Positions 33,116 to 45,017 of a stretch of 64,000 nucleotides of DNA are shown here, piece after piece. Position numbers and translations under genes: made by a program. The number at the start of each line of letters is the position of its first letter. Positions within the stretch are counted from its first letter, which is position 1. Origin of the DNA: Capitulum mitella (lineage: Eukaryota > Arthropoda > Thecostraca > Pollicipedomorpha > Pollicipedidae); NCBI GenBank assembly GCA_030062745.1, contig CP099848.1, forward strand, positions 10,437,501 to 10,501,500, in the 5' to 3' direction. Below the pieces are notes generated by a model, which was not told the origin of the DNA, made no database searches, and saw only the letters and a list, made by a program, of their open reading frames with translations.

Positions 33116-35186
33116 ACATCCAGGGCCTGGGCCTCGGTGCGGCGCTCAAGAGCGGCTTCGCTTTGAGGATATGTGAGGATTTACGTTGTGAGAAGGTAAT
33201 AGGATATTACGATAATATAATAGGATATTTAGGCAGTATTTTGTCGGATTTCATTTTAGGTGCCGTGTACGCGACCCGGAAGAGAAACTCTTAACGTTAG
33301 CCTGACGGGCGTCATTGTCGGCCGGAGACAAGAGGCGTACAACTGCACGCCTAGTTCGCGAGATATTCGCGCCGAAAGGTGTCGTGGCCTTGAAACGCGC
33401 CCGAGGCTATGTGACGTCACGAAACCCCCGACACCGCCGCCGAGCTACGCTGGCAGGCGACTGCCTCGCGTTAAGGCTTCCGAATTTTTATCGTCGTCTG
33501 CTCACTGTGACGTTTCCCGCGGTCCCGGTCCAACGGCTGCTAGGCACAGTTGTATTGTTTTCGGCGGTTATGGACACTACAGTGACGTCAGGCATTCCAC
33601 ATGTGCCCATCTGGACTGCAGTCGTTTCCTCCCCACAGTGTCTCTTTCCGCGGCTGCCTAACGACGCGGAGACAAGGGTGGCGGGACGTGGTGAGCGCTG
33701 GGAAACAGGGCCTCGGATTAAATCCTCAATTAAACTCGTATTCAAATCATTTATGGCAAATTGCAGCATCGTGGGCGAGCGGAGATTTCCAAAACCCATA
33801 AATAAGAAGCGTGAAGGCAAGCAGGCAACCAAGCGGTCCCCTAGCGCCGAAAGGTTGAGAGCCGACTCAGCTTTCCAATTTGCGTGTTGGTCTTTTCATT
33901 CATTCATTAGGTAAGGACTTCCGCATGTCTGAGGAAACTCATCAACAGATGACGTTGACGACAGATGTGCCGTAATATGTTGCCTGGTCGTTGCTTGTAA
34001 AGCGGACGGCAAGGAAGGACTTTAACACATTTCAACTGTGTTGACTGTAAAGCCCCACCCACAAAGGTTCGGTGCATTTAAGGACAGCGTCTTTTCAGAA
34101 CCGTGGCGTTTCCTCACCTTCAACAAGCCACGCCAAAACGACTACTGAGTTTAGACAAATATGTCCTAGTTTAAACTGACGATAAAGTAAACGTTGCGGT
34201 GGACTAATCTCTTGATGACTACCGACGTCGTAACGATTTTGACGACGCTGCTCTAAGGTCGGTTATTATCACTAATGGCACTGACTGATGTTGAAAACTG
34301 CAAATACTAACGAATCTACCAACTCGCAAATGGCCAGAGGCTGTGCTACGTTTCCGCAAAGGGTGAGACAGTACCATAGCTGTAATACTTCGTCGAGGGG
34401 ATGGCAATGATGGCCAGCAGCGGCGGAGCTTCTGTGGAGATGGGGCGGGAACGTGATTTTTATCTCATTTCTTTCCATACACCGTCATAGAGCTCAAGCT
34501 AAATGTCCCCCAAGGTACGTGTGTGGGGGGAGGGCAGTTGACCTCTCCACCCCTGGTGGGTCACCTTCATGTGGACCGTAGGGTTTTTTGTTTTCATTTG
34601 TATTTGTTTTTTGTGCCTGCCATGTGAGGCATCAGGAGAATAGAATCAGAGCGCAGGTTCCTTTTGAAATTAGCTTGGTTCAACATTTCAGCACTCATTC
34701 AGGGGCATACATGAACTGTGCCACACATTTTCATGTATTTCTCTGAGTCGCAACGTCTTTTTAGGCTCAGCTCCTGATATGATCATTTGCAAGAAGTTGA
34801 CCGCGATCCCCACCTGCCATGTTCCCCTGAATTACGAAGGTTCCCCTGCGTTGCGCATATCCGCGGCCCTCGGCTATAAGCATCATATCGTTCATTGCAC
34901 TTTGTACAACGCATATTGCTATGCAGCCCAGGAGTACCGACGATTTACTTTGGAGAGAGCATTAAACTGTAATATCATCGTTGTTGTCTGTACATATTGT
35001 TTACGTGCGTCGTCGAAAGCGTCAGTTCCGTGATTACCGGGGCAGGCATCCTCATCGCGCTTTGGCAGAACCAAACCTTCCGGAAAAACTAGGATTTGAA
35101 TAGGGGACTTTTACGCGATGCCCCATTTCCCTGTGTTTGCCAGCCTATGCATACGTTAGACGCCAACCAAAATCAAAAGTCCAGTC
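33116..35186. other. Gene-free stretch
   Basis: A 199-residue plus frame (33,315-33,914) is open but basic and low in recognisable motifs; overlapping frames on both strands weaken it. At about 34,505-34,560 a gggggagggcagttgacc phrase resembles the subterminal hairpin of the T40 family, without the rest of an element. No gene can be supported. Confidence 0.45.
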
Positions 35187-35189
35187 TTA

Positions 35190-35560
35190 CCCGCGCCTGA
35201 CCGTGGGTCGGCGGCGATTACGCCCGACTGGGAGGGCCGTTGACTGTCCCCCTAACTCACCAACGGTTAGTCGCACGATAAAGATAAGCACGCCGTTGGA
35301 AACCTCGTGACAAGTAGAGCTCGAAACAGGTCTCATTTTTAGTTTTGGATAACATGTAAGCCATTTACGCCTATATATGATTTCTCATAGCCGATTGCAT
35401 GAGACTGACAAACGGCCTGAATCTCAAGGGCTGTGACTAATAACGCATAAGTAAAGGCACCAACGCACAGGTAAAGGTCCGCAGATGCCGATACACGTCT
35501 AATTTCTCAGATTTCTTCAATATTTACGACGAAACGTTCAGTTCAAGACACGGCACTTTT
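35190..35560. mobile_element. Partial TTAA element of the T40 family (T35)
   Basis: It starts cccgcgcctgaccgtgggtc, next to TTA at 35187-35189, and runs collinear with 40,135-40,505 (ctaactcaccaacggttagt, gtcgcacgataa, gtagagctcgaaac, ctcatagccgattgcatgag). It stops where the LINE ORF1 begins. The right two thirds of the element are missing. Confidence 0.83.
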
Positions 35561-35568
35561 CACGCCGG

Positions 35569-36336
35569 TTGTCGGCAGGCGTACAGGTCAATGTCCGCAG
35601 GACTCTGTGCTCCAAGCCTGCTAAATGCATCTCTTGCGGCTCTTCAGACCACGCCATAAACTCAAAACACGTCTCGTCTGGCTGGCAGAAAAGCGCATTT
35701 GTGAAATCAAGGCAAAAACGAATATTTCATATCCCGAAGCAAGACGTCAGGTACAGTCCGAGAAAAACCAAACTCAGAGGACGTATGCACAAGTCGCCTC
35801 AAAAAGCATTATCTCTTCATCTGCTCAAACTGATGACGTTCCACAGCTTCCTCCCTCCACTTCAGCTCCTGAAGCCTCTATGTCACCAGTCTAATTCTGT
35901 CGGCTCCCAGTCCAGTCAGACTGATACACTGACTGGAAAGCAAGAAGAGGCCGATGCAAAACAGCCTGCGAGAGGGACACCAATAGCCACCCCGCAACTC
36001 CGGGGCAGTCTGTTCCCAGGAGATCGTCGCAACCTACGCTCCGGTTACATCCACCTACACACTACCCTGGTGCTGCGGCTCTACCGCAGACTCCGCGGAC
36101 GGACACTTAACCTCCGTCGCCCCGACCCGGCCCCAGTCGACCCCGGGGCCGCTCATCCAGGCATTGTAGAACTCGGCAGGGGTCACAGGCCCGTTCAGGG
36201 ATTCAAAACATCTTTAGTTAACTTACACCCAATGCAACTACTTTCCAAGAGACAGGATTTCCGCCTTCGGTTCTACGTTACAGTAATAATAGCCTCTATT
36301 TTACAAGGGAGTTGTTGTGGTTTACTTAGTAAATGA
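35569..36336 (+). pseudogene. RNase H-bearing LINE: ORF1 (gag-like) remnant
   Basis: One frame has KPAKCISCGSSDHAINSK, a CCHC-type knuckle start, and a second frame directly continues with WLAEKRICEIKAKTNISYPE and ARRQVQSEKNQTQRTYAQVA. This order (zinc knuckle, then NISYPEAR, then TYAQV) is typical of ORF1 proteins of I/jockey-type LINEs. A single frameshift near 35,690 separates the two parts. It sits directly upstream of the split endonuclease region and is in the same orientation. Confidence 0.8.
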
Positions 36337-36374
36337 GCCCTAATCAAACCTTTACTTATGTTTAGTTCTTTTAA

Positions 36375-37588
36375 CCCATCCCCGACTGAGGGGGGGGCAG
36401 TTGACTGCCCCCCTGAGCTTTTTCTGGGATGGCGAGAGAACCAACAAACACAGAGTCACGAAACTTTGTGTACCTTTTGCTCCATCAATTTTACATCTCG
36501 TGTCAAAATTTTGACCTTATGTCAGGTCAGGTGCCTGACCTAAGTCAGGTCAAACGGACCTATGTCAAAAAAAGTTTAGCGCCCTCTAACTTTTTCGCAA
36601 AACAAGATATCTCAATAATACTTTCAGGGATTAGTGATCGTGATACATGCAACAAATCTGCTATCTCAGATTTTTCGGAATTTTCCGGGCCATTCACCTA
36701 AGGTCAAGCCCATTTTTAAGACATGTCGTCGTTTTTCGGAAATTGACGGAATATTTCATAACATTTTTAGTGTGGAGTAAAGCAGACATCTAGTTACCGT
36801 CATTGGGCAAAGTACCAATGACTTCAAGCCATTGACCTGAGGTCAGGTCACGAATAACTGTAGTGAGCCAATATGTACCACCGTCAAAATCGACGATGAA
36901 TTACTCAGAATGGGTTGAAAATGGCAGAAGTAGCTTGCACAGACGTAAGTAATACCAGGAGCTTCATAAAGTTTGAAAAAGTAGCATATTTTGAAAATAA
37001 ATAGGCTCTCGCGAATGAAGCTCCGCCAGTTGTGTAGATTGGTAATTAATTAATTTTTCCAAAATTGAAGCATGAGAAACCATCACAAGAACCACTAAGA
37101 TCAATAAAATTTGCATAGATCGTCTTTTTTCGCGAAAATAAAGAAACGCTAAAATTAGTTCCCGTCAATTTGTTACCGCATACGGCAGCGGCGCACGCCT
37201 ACAGCTAGCGCGCGAATTGCCGTGTCTTTAACTCAACGTTTCGGCGTATATATTGAACAAATCTGGGAAATTAGACGTGTATCGGCATCCGCGGGCCTTT
37301 ACTTGTGCGTTGGTGTCTTTACCTATGCGTTATTAGTCACAGCCCTTGAGATTCAGTCCATTTCTCGGTCTCATGCAGTCGGCTATGAGAAAACATATAT
37401 AGGGCGTAAATTGCTCACATATTATCTAAAACTAAAAAATGAGAGCAGTTTCGAGCTCTACTCGTCACAAGCTTTCCAACGGTATGCTTATTTTTATCGT
37501 GCGACCAACCGTTCGCGAGTTAGAGGGGGGCGACCAACTGTCCCCCCCAGTCGCCGATGTTCAAAACGGACCGACGGTCGTGCGCGGG
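36375..37588. mobile_element. TTAA-flanked element T40A (1,214 bp), inserted in a LINE
   Basis: TTAA at 36371-36374 and 37589-37592. Ends cccatccccgactgaggggg and, reversed, cccgcgcacgaccgtcggtc. Inside each end is a G-run, cagttgactg, C-run hairpin. It is the inverted homologue of T40B (40,135-41,355), with identity above 90 percent by eye near the ends. The interior has no long frame; Tgacc/ggtca half-sites cluster at about 36,510-36,550 and 36,830-36,850. The LINE sequence continues on both sides of the TTAA. Confidence 0.88.
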
Positions 37589-37592
37589 TTAA

Positions 37593-38000
37593 TATTATGT
37601 TTACAAGAAACACTTGTCCTCAATGACGACCCTTACGACTTTAGTCTACCCGGGCATTTTGTGTTCATAAAATGTGACGACGTTCGTAGACGTCATGGAG
37701 TTACCATATAGGGTAAACCCGGGCAACACCGTCCCCTTCAGTTTTTTGGTATATGTTGGAAAATATGAGCATGATATCGTCATGAAGTGATGTTCGCCGT
37801 GTAGTGCATTTCATTTGGCACAACACTACGGAAAAACTAGGATTTTAGACAACATCGCCATTCACAGTATTCATTCCAGCAAAACGCTGCTTTTCGTTGC
37901 GGCCAAAATTCGCACGGGTAGCACTGCCCGGAGGGGTGGGGGTCAATGCTACCCACTTCTCTGAGTCCCAAGTGGTTCTCCGTCGTCTGTAAACATTTCA
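37593..38000 (+). pseudogene. RNase H-bearing LINE: endonuclease start
   Basis: Directly after the T40A right end the frame reads LILCLQETLVLNDDPYDFSL, then PGHFVFIKCDDVRRRHGVTI. LQET with a downstream G(G)V.I is the start of an APE-type endonuclease. Only this part is clear; from about 37,720 to 38,460 I cannot recognise the remaining endonuclease or the RT fingers, so a large part is lost or decayed. Confidence 0.7.
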
Positions 38001-38465
38001 GATGACGGTAAATTTCTGGAGCCAATCCCATATGGACCGGTAATTCGAAATGCATCATCACATGCAGTATTTGCGTAGAAATCCAAGCCATACGATAATA
38101 GAAAGACTGTTGTATTTCTTGACTTTCACCAATAAAATCAAGTCTGTCGGCACACACAGCACAAAAAAAAAACGCCTCAAAGCATCTGTGAAACCTGTGA
38201 TTAAAAATGTAGTCATACCTGTTCGGTTAAAAACCATGTATGATGACCCGACTTGTTCGATGAAATGATCCGGCCACTGATTGAACAGACTAGTGTTCAC
38301 CCACCTATTAACACTCACTCCACCCTTCTTATCCAAAGGCTCATCCCGAAAGTTCATCACGAGCCTGAAACTACTACTGTTCTACTTAGCTGCAGTAGAG
38401 GTCACAGCGAAAGACGTTGGACGATGAGCCATTACTGCAAACTTACTGACTGACTTTCACGATTA
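38001..38465. other. Decayed LINE interior
   Basis: Between the endonuclease start and the RT palm, short frames on both strands have no recognisable domain. By position this is the degraded middle of the LINE. Confidence 0.4.
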
Positions 38466-39136
38466 ATGATACTTTCGACGAATGCCCGGCTGGTGTGTCT
38501 CATGCGGTGTAAGCAGACGACTGTGATCTGTGGGCAACCAGAAAAAAACCTGCGGTTAATTTTTCAAACACTCCAGTCGGCTCTTTACCAAACTGAAGAC
38601 TGGACCAAAAAATGGGGATTTTCATTCTCCACACCGAAATCGCAAGCAGTCATTTTAAAAAAATACATAAGAAAGGAGCAGTGCAGTGCAGACCTCCCAT
38701 GAATCTTCTCCCCAGAGGGCAGCCCATCGAATTTGTGGAAAATGTCAAATTTCTTGGAGTACACCTGGATACCAAGTTGAATTTCACCACTCACATCCAA
38801 TATGTAAAGGCCACAGCGATGAAAAGAATTCCCTTCCTTAAATGCATAGCTGCTTCGGGCCTCGCGGCAGACAGAAAAGCTCTTCTTCGTATGTACTTTG
38901 TACTGATCAGACCAGTTCTAGAATATGGTGCACAAGTATTTGACCAATCGTCAAGGGTCCTTCAGTCTTTAGAGACCATTCAGAACTATTGTCTGAGAAT
39001 CGCACTGGGTGCTCTACGTACCTCATCGGTTCAAAGTCCCGGAATTCAGGCTAACGTGCCACCACTGTCGTTGAGGAGATGGGAGATGACCACACGTTAC
39101 TTCCTACGGATTGTAAGTGACCAAGAACACCCTTGA
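38466..39136 (+). pseudogene. RNase H-bearing LINE: RT palm/thumb, 3' half
   Basis: Two overlapping frames give WTKKWGFSFSTPKSQAVIL, then FVENVKFLGVHLDTKLNF, HIQYVKATAMKRIPFLKCI, and FVLIRPVLEYGAQVFDQSS. These are RT blocks downstream of the catalytic box (GF.FS..KS, FLGV.LD, LVRPVLEYG). The YxDD box is missing, so the RT is dead. Confidence 0.88.
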
Positions 39137-39154
39137 CACCATCTGAAGCATTTT

Positions 39155-39660
39155 ATGGAATACCTCAGACATATGGGCGAACAAAGAATTTATCGACTTG
39201 GTTTTCCTTTATCACTCCGTTTTCATAAAGTTTGCAGAGACATTAGCTTATTGGTACCGACCAATGTGAGCAAAATTCAAAGTAACTACCCTCCTTGGAC
39301 CAGCTCGCAGATCAGTTTCCAGATGTTTACCTCACAAAATAAGAGCATCACGGATCAAGACGAAGTGCAAGTGTTCTCGCAGTTTGTTGAAAACCATTCG
39401 GACTACTACTTCATCTTTACCGACGGCTCCAAAGAACACGACACAGGGTGCGCTTATGTGTACAAACAAATCACCGGACGACACAAATTACCGGGAAAAA
39501 ATTCGGTCGTCACTGCGGAGCTTAGCGCAATTCATCAAAGCATGAAATTCATAACGGCTCAAGGCATGCAGAAATCGGTTATCTGCTCTGACTCGCTCTC
39601 CGCTCTTCAGGTCCTACTGTCTGCGCAGGCCGGACCTCCTCGTTGTCCTCATATTTGACC
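39155..39660 (+). pseudogene. RNase H-bearing LINE: RNase H domain
   Basis: The frame carries the RNase H motifs in order: YFIFTDGSKEHDTGCAYVY (first Asp), NSVVTAELSAIHQSMKF (Glu), and SVICSDSLSALQVL (second Asp). An RNase H domain after RT is characteristic of I-clade and related LINEs. At 39,658 the frame stops in the C-terminal part; the downstream HQSIRGNEKANMQAKES equivalent is read in other frames at 39,715-39,760. Confidence 0.88.
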
Positions 39661-40130
39661 TGTATTGCGACATCACAGAGAAGGGTTCGACCGTTAAATT
39701 TTTATGTATTCCCAGTCACCAAAGCATACGCGGAAACGAAAAAGCAAATATGCAAGCAAAGGAAAGCTTACGGGTAACAACAGTCAGCCTGGTCCCAAAT
39801 GGACACAGGGAATTTTTTCTAGAAGTAAGAAAACTAGTAAATGAATACTTAGATGCATACTGGCGCAGCCACCCTCGTCCAACACTTTTAAAGCACATCA
39901 AAAATTCGGTTGCTGAATGGGATAACAGCTACCGCCAACACCTCTGGGAAGAAATTATTTTGGCACGCTTACGACTGGGACACACAAGACTGTCTCATTC
40001 ACACATAATAAATCACTCAGACAGACCTCTATGTGTTCCATGCCACTCATACCTGTCAATATGGCACATACTCTTTGACTGCCAGAGGTACCAGAGGAAA
40101 AGAGAAAAACTACGACTGACGTGTTGAAGC
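39661..40130 (+). pseudogene. RNase H-bearing LINE: C-terminal region
   Basis: LARLRLGHTRLSHSHIINHS, then LCVPCHSYLSIWHILFDC: the RLRxGHTxLTHxH and C..C..H....C pattern is usual at the C-terminus of these LINEs. The frame ends at the TTAA where T40B is inserted. The expected next residues (a LNLPFSVRGI-like run) appear just after T40B at about 41,360-41,390. Confidence 0.86.
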
Positions 40131-40134
40131 TTAA

Positions 40135-41355
40135 CCCGCGCACGACCGTCGGTCCGTCCCGAACACCGTCGACTGGGGGGGGGGCAGTTGACTGCCCCCC
40201 CTCTAACTCACGAACGGTTGGTCGCACGATAAAAATAAGCATACCGTTGGAAAGCCCGTCACGAGTAGAGCTCGAAACTGGTCTCATTTTTAGTTTTAGA
40301 TAATATGTAAGCCAATTTACGCCCTTTATATGTTTTCTCATAGCCGACTGCATGAGACCGAGAAATGGCCTGAATCTCAAGGGCTGTGACTAATAACGCA
40401 TAGGTAAAGGCACCAGCGCACAAGTAAATGTCCGCGGATGCCGATACACGTCTAGTTTCCTCAGATTTGTTCAATATATACGCCGAAACGTTGAGTTAAA
40501 GACACCGTAATTCTCCCGTCAGGCGTCACTGTGCGCCGCTGCCGTATGCGGTACCAAATTGACGGGAACTAATTTTAGCGTTCCTTTATTTTCGCGAAAA
40601 AAGACAATCTATGTAAATTTTATTGATCTTTGTGGTTCTTGTGATGGTTTCTCATGCTTCAATTTTGGAAAAATTGATTAGTTGCCAATCTACAAAGTTG
40701 GCGGAGCTTTATTCGCGAGAGCCTGTTTATTTCCAAAATATGCTACTTTTTCAAACTTTTTGAGGTTCCTGGTATTACTTACGTCTGTGCAAGCTAGTTC
40801 TGCCATTTTCTACCCATTCTGAGTAATTCATCGTGGATTTTGACGGTGGTACATTTTGACCCACTTCAGTTATTCGTGACCTGACCTCAGGTCAATGGCT
40901 GGAAGTCACTGATACTTTGCCCAATGACGGTAACTAGATGTCTGCTTCACTCCACACTAAAAATGTGATGAATTATTCCGTCAATTTCAGAAAAAACGGC
41001 GATATGTCTTAAAAATGGGCTTGACCTTAGGTCAATGACCCGGAAAACCTCCGAAAAATCCGAGATAGCAGATTTGTTGCGTCTATCACGATCACTAATC
41101 CCTGAAAGTATTATTGAGATATCTTGTTTTGCGAAAAAGTTAGAGGGCGCTAAACTTTTTTGGACTTAGGTCTGTTTGACCTGGTCTAGGTCAGACACCT
41201 GACCTGACCTGAGGTCAAAATTTTCACACGAGACGTAAAATTGATGGAGCAAAAGCTACACAAAGTTTTGTGACTCTGTGTTTGTTGGTTCTCTCGCAAT
41301 CCCAGAAAAACCTCAGGGGGGGCAGTCAACTGCCCCCCCCCCAGTCGGGGACGGG
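40135..41355. mobile_element. TTAA-flanked element T40B (1,221 bp), inverted copy of T40A
   Basis: TTAA at 40131-40134 and 41356-41359; ends cccgcgcacgaccgtcggtc and, reversed, cccgtccccgactggggggg. It is collinear with the reverse complement of T40A along its whole length. With T40A it forms a 1.2-kb inverted repeat with arms 2.5 kb apart. It is inserted near the 3' end of the LINE. Confidence 0.88.
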
Positions 41356-43034
41356 TTAAACCTGCCATTCTCAGTACGCGGTATATAAGGAAACAACAAA
41401 CCAGCTATAAAAGCCCCGATGTGTTTCCTGACGCAAATCGACCTGTTCTCTCAACTCTGACGAGACATTTCCTCACACATTTCTCTGTAAAGTACGCCTT
41501 CGGCGCCTTCTTACCCTACCAGCGACTCGGTGATCAGTCGGGCCACCAATAAGGATTTGGCCGTGCAACTATTGCTCCGCCTGCCACACGGTAGTTGCAA
41601 CTCGGTTTAGATATGGACACACGTTCACCGTAGAGCAATCCCGGCACCCCGCACGAAGGAGGGAAAGAACTTTCACTCTTACAGCCAGTTATTTAAATCG
41701 CCTCTTTACGTTGCTTATCACATAAAACGTGTCACTTAAATGACGATCCTAGTATGAATGTACAGACACGTAAAGTGCAAAAAATCGAAACGAAATCTCA
41801 GCACGTCGGCACACGCGAACAGTCACGAGCACTGACACAAGGATATCACATCGCGATCGGCCGAACCCTCTTTAGCCCTACCCGGGAGAAACCACGGTAC
41901 CCAGTGTCTCGATTTCTGGGCTGGCGCCATCGACATACGTCCATCTCAGCGCACGCATGCGCGGGAGCCGGCCGCGCAGGCGCGAACACCTGTTCCAGGC
42001 GGTCTTGGCGGCCGCGCCTCTCGCTCACCCGCACGCTGCCCCGCGCCCCTCTGCCGCATGACACCAACCAATATATTCCGCACCGTGGCCATCTATATTC
42101 TACGTCTCTGCCCCCCCCCCCCCTCTCTGGTTAAAAACAGCTCAGCAACCAAGGCCAGTGTTTTAACTATCATGACTGCTAATGAGTAATTTGTTTAAAT
42201 GGAAACAGTGTGTACGTAATTAAAGAATGGACGGTCTCAGCTACCCGGATCTAGCCATGGTGTGTTCTCGCGTCATCTCCTATCGGCGCTCTTCTAAAGA
42301 CGTTCCTGTTAAGAACGAAACAGTAGGCAAATGTGAATATTGCCACGATCTGAAAAAGGTCACTCACACCTGGGTACTGTTCGAGAGCAGCCATTCCACG
42401 CCGGCACCACACCACCGGTAACCCAAACAATACACGTTAGCATGAGTCACATATCAATCGAAACCCGAATCCTGCTTTGATTCCAACGCGGGCGAGCTCC
42501 GCCGGTGTCGCATTCTGGCGCATACGTGCCCGTGGTGGGCGTGCCGTCCCGCCACTGCGGACGCCGCCTGCGTCTCGAGCTGCACTGCTCGCTCTGCGGC
42601 CCGTGTGTGCACTGGGTAGGCGGGTGCTGTTTCACCCGCAGTGGTGTGTAGGGGAGGTACACACCGCAGTGGTGTGTAGGGGAGGGGGTATTGTTTCGTC
42701 ACCAGCAGCTCTGTGACGCTCAGTGACGCAGGGAGTGACAGCTAGGTAATCAGCTCTTTCGGCCATCGATTAGATCGGTGTACAACTGGTACGGCTGCAC
42801 CTCGTCGTACGTCACATCCCTGATCGCGGCACCGAAAGATCCTAGCCGCAGCTTTTTGGCGGACCTGCCCGACAGGACCAGGGAGCATGGCCAGGAACGG
42901 CTTCAGGGTGAGCCCAGTAGCCATTCCGCTGTATAACTGGTCGGCCTATGCGTTGGACCGACGGAGCCAAACCTCTGAGTAGCTGGCCGCTAGGGAATAC
43001 ATTTTTGGAGCCGTTCTTACAACGCGTGTGATAA
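41356..43034. other. LINE 3' tail, then gene-free stretch
   Basis: 41,360-41,400 continues the LINE C-terminus. From there to 43,034 no gene is supported; a C14 run lies at about 42,108-42,122 and the GC-rich block at 42,470-42,720 has overlapping frames on both strands. A ccgcagtggtgtgtagggga phrase is repeated directly at 42,637 and 42,664. Confidence 0.45.
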
Positions 43035-43038
43035 TTAA

Positions 43039-43335
43039 CCTGCGCCCGACTGTCGGCACCATGCACGTCCGACTGCGGGGGGGACGGTTGACCACCCTCC
43101 TCTAACTCACGAACGGCTGGTCGCACGATAAAAATAAGCACATGGTTGAAAGGCTTGTGACGAGCAGAGCTCGAAATTGTCTCATTTTCAGTTTTGAATA
43201 GTATGTGAGCCATTTGCGCCGTATACATGTCTTCTCATAGCCACCTGTATGGGACCGAGAAACGGCCTGGATCTCAAGGGCTGCGGCCAATAAAGGCTAG
43301 ATAAAGGCACTAGCGGACAGGAAAAAGTCCAGAGC
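43039..43335. mobile_element. Truncated T40-family TTAA element (T43)
   Basis: TTAA at 43035-43038 is followed by cctgcgcccgactgtcggca, a G-run/C-run hairpin and ctaactcacgaacggctggt. It is collinear with 40,135-40,430, including gtcgcacgataaaaataagc and agagctcgaaat. The rest is lost. Confidence 0.82.
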
Positions 43336-43737
43336 CACTGCACCAATGCACGCCACCCGTAAAGGGCCACTGCACCACTGTGGGCTGCTGGTCCAGAGCC
43401 ACTACACCAACGCACGCCGCCCGTTAATACACCTGGCCACGTCACCGGTTCTGCCGCGTCCACTGTCTGATACAGTCTTGGTGACGACCACTGGCCAAGA
43501 GACTGACTCCGAATATAGTGATTCCCGTGAAGCAAGAGCAGCGAAACGGTAACAGAAAGCCACACTCAAAGGCCAAGAACAAATCGACATTTTTGAATGC
43601 CACAGGCAGCACAGACAAGCGCTGGATGGCAGAAAACCGTCTAATTCTGCACTGCACCCGTACCCAGGCCTTTTGCCTGCGCACAAAGCTACAGCATGAT
43701 CCGTAAAACACAAATCTGTGATGAAAAACGAATCCCC

Positions 43738-44039
43738 TCAAAATATATTCATCATCTCAGGCCAGACAGAGCAGTCGACGGCGTAATGGTACAGGTGATG
43801 ACCGTCCACATCACTAACCGTGAAGAACACAAGCCGGTCAAAGTCCTCTAGGTCGTAATAGTAATAGCCGCCCAGATGATGACCAATGGAATAACTGTAG
43901 TCGTCGTTGTCGTCATCGCTGTCGTAATGTTGCCACAGCGACCGTTCGTCCATGCCACGCATGTCCAGCGGCACAGTATTGGTGTCCTGCAGGCGCAGCG
44001 GGCCGCACGGGGCAAGCGACATCCCCTCCAGGTGCGTGC
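43738..44039 (-). CDS. RRM-F-box-LRR gene, exon H (terminal, Asp/Tyr-rich tail)
   Basis: An acceptor (gctctgtcggcag|gc) opens a 302-bp minus-strand exon that ends in a stop at 43738. It needs one base from the previous exon, which exon G supplies if spliced at ggcg|gttggt. Joined, the frame reads VVINVGGTHLEGMSLAP, then an acidic stretch (SDDDNDDY), a Tyr run (GGYYYYDLEDFDRLVFF) and a C-terminus ending PEMMNIF. The composition is unlike chance translation of this GC-rich DNA. The weak donor of exon G is the main doubt. Without this exon the protein would read through into a stop at 44,827. Confidence 0.62.
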
Positions 44040-44134
44040 CTGCCGACAGAGCACAAACCCTCGTCACTGACAGCAGTGTCAGCAGACTGGAGACTCAGAT
44101 TACCACACCGCGCAGAGTGGAGCGTCGGCGTCAC

Positions 44135-44790
44135 CCGTCACGAGCACGGTTATGGTCCGCCACACCCAGCAGTCACAGGCCCAGTCACACCCCGCAGAAC
44201 AGGGTGCAGGTTCAGTCACACCCCGCAGAACTGGGTGCAGGTTCAGTCACACCGAGCGGAGCGTTAGCCCTGTCGCAGCCAGCAGAGGAGTGGCCGTCTG
44301 ATCCGTCATGACCAGAAGGGCAGGGTGTATGTTCCGTCACGGTCAGCAGAGAAGTGACCGTCTGATCCGTCATGACGAGAAGGGCAGGGTGTAAGTTCCG
44401 TCACAGCCAGCAGAGAGGAGTGAGCGTCTGACCCGCCATGGCCAGCATGGCAGGGTGTATGTTCCGTCACGGTCAGTAGAGGGGAGTAACCGTCTGACCC
44501 GTCACGGTCAGTAAGACAGGATGCATGTTCCGTCACGGCCAGCAGAAAGGAGCGCCAGCCTGTCACTCCCCCGTCCCCCGCCCGTCCATGGGCGGCGTGC
44601 CGTCGGCGCCGTCGCAGTCACCGCAACAGGGCAGATTTCCAAACGTTACGCTAAACGGGGCAAGACGTCCGTGCCGTCACAGCCGTCACAGCAGGGCTCA
44701 GTCCCACTACGGCCAGGGCACGACATCTGACTGTCAAGTCGCCCTGCTGTCACAGCCGTCACAGCAGGGCGTGTGCTCCGCCAACTCGGT
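44135..44790. repeat. Tandem repeats in the last intron
   Basis: Two neighbouring repeat types: about 33-bp units (agtcacaccccgcagaac, ggtgcaggttc) at 44,180-44,270, then about 62-bp units (gtctgatccgtcatgaccag, agggcagggtgtatgttccg) at 44,290-44,560, four copies. A shorter ccgtcacagccgtcacagca repeat follows at 44,670-44,770. They fill the intron between exons G and H. Confidence 0.85.
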
Positions 44791-44876
44791 GGTGTTCAGC
44801 AGGACACATTGCCAGTCGACGTCACACTAGGCCGCGGTCAGGCCGCGCGTCGCCGCCGTGTGCCGGGTGCACCAAC

Positions 44877-45004
44877 CGCCGACATTGATGACCACGGCCC
44901 GCTCGGCCGGCAGCTGGCTGGCCAGGTCCTCCACCAGGCTGGCCGTCAGGTTCTTCACGGCGCTCAGGTCCAGAAGCGTCAGCGAAGAGCAGCCGAGCAC
45001 CACA
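44877..45004 (-). CDS. RRM-F-box-LRR gene, exon G (LRR)
   Basis: Acceptor gctctactgcag|tgtgg at the upstream side, and donor gtcggcg|gttggt at the downstream side if exon H is used. It encodes CSSLTLLDLSAVKNLTASLV and DLASQLPAERAVVINVGG, a leucine-rich repeat. Two bases come from exon F to complete its first codon, and phases agree. If the donor is not used, the frame ends at a TAG at 44829-44827 after 17 further residues, giving an alternative, shorter C-terminus (652 residues in total). Confidence 0.72.
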
Positions 45005-45017
45005 CTGCAGTAGAGCA

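Noticed and set aside
33315-33914. 199-codon plus-strand frame
   Set aside because: No recognisable domain, high Arg content, overlapping frames on both strands and no convincing splice or repeat support.
38837-39136. Idea that the RNase H-bearing LINE could still be active
   Set aside because: The YxDD box is missing, two elements interrupt the coding region and several frameshifts are present.
43442-43741. 99-codon minus-strand frame downstream of the F-box gene
   Set aside because: It lies past the stop of exon H and has no splice site or known motif; overlapping frames of similar size occur on both strands.
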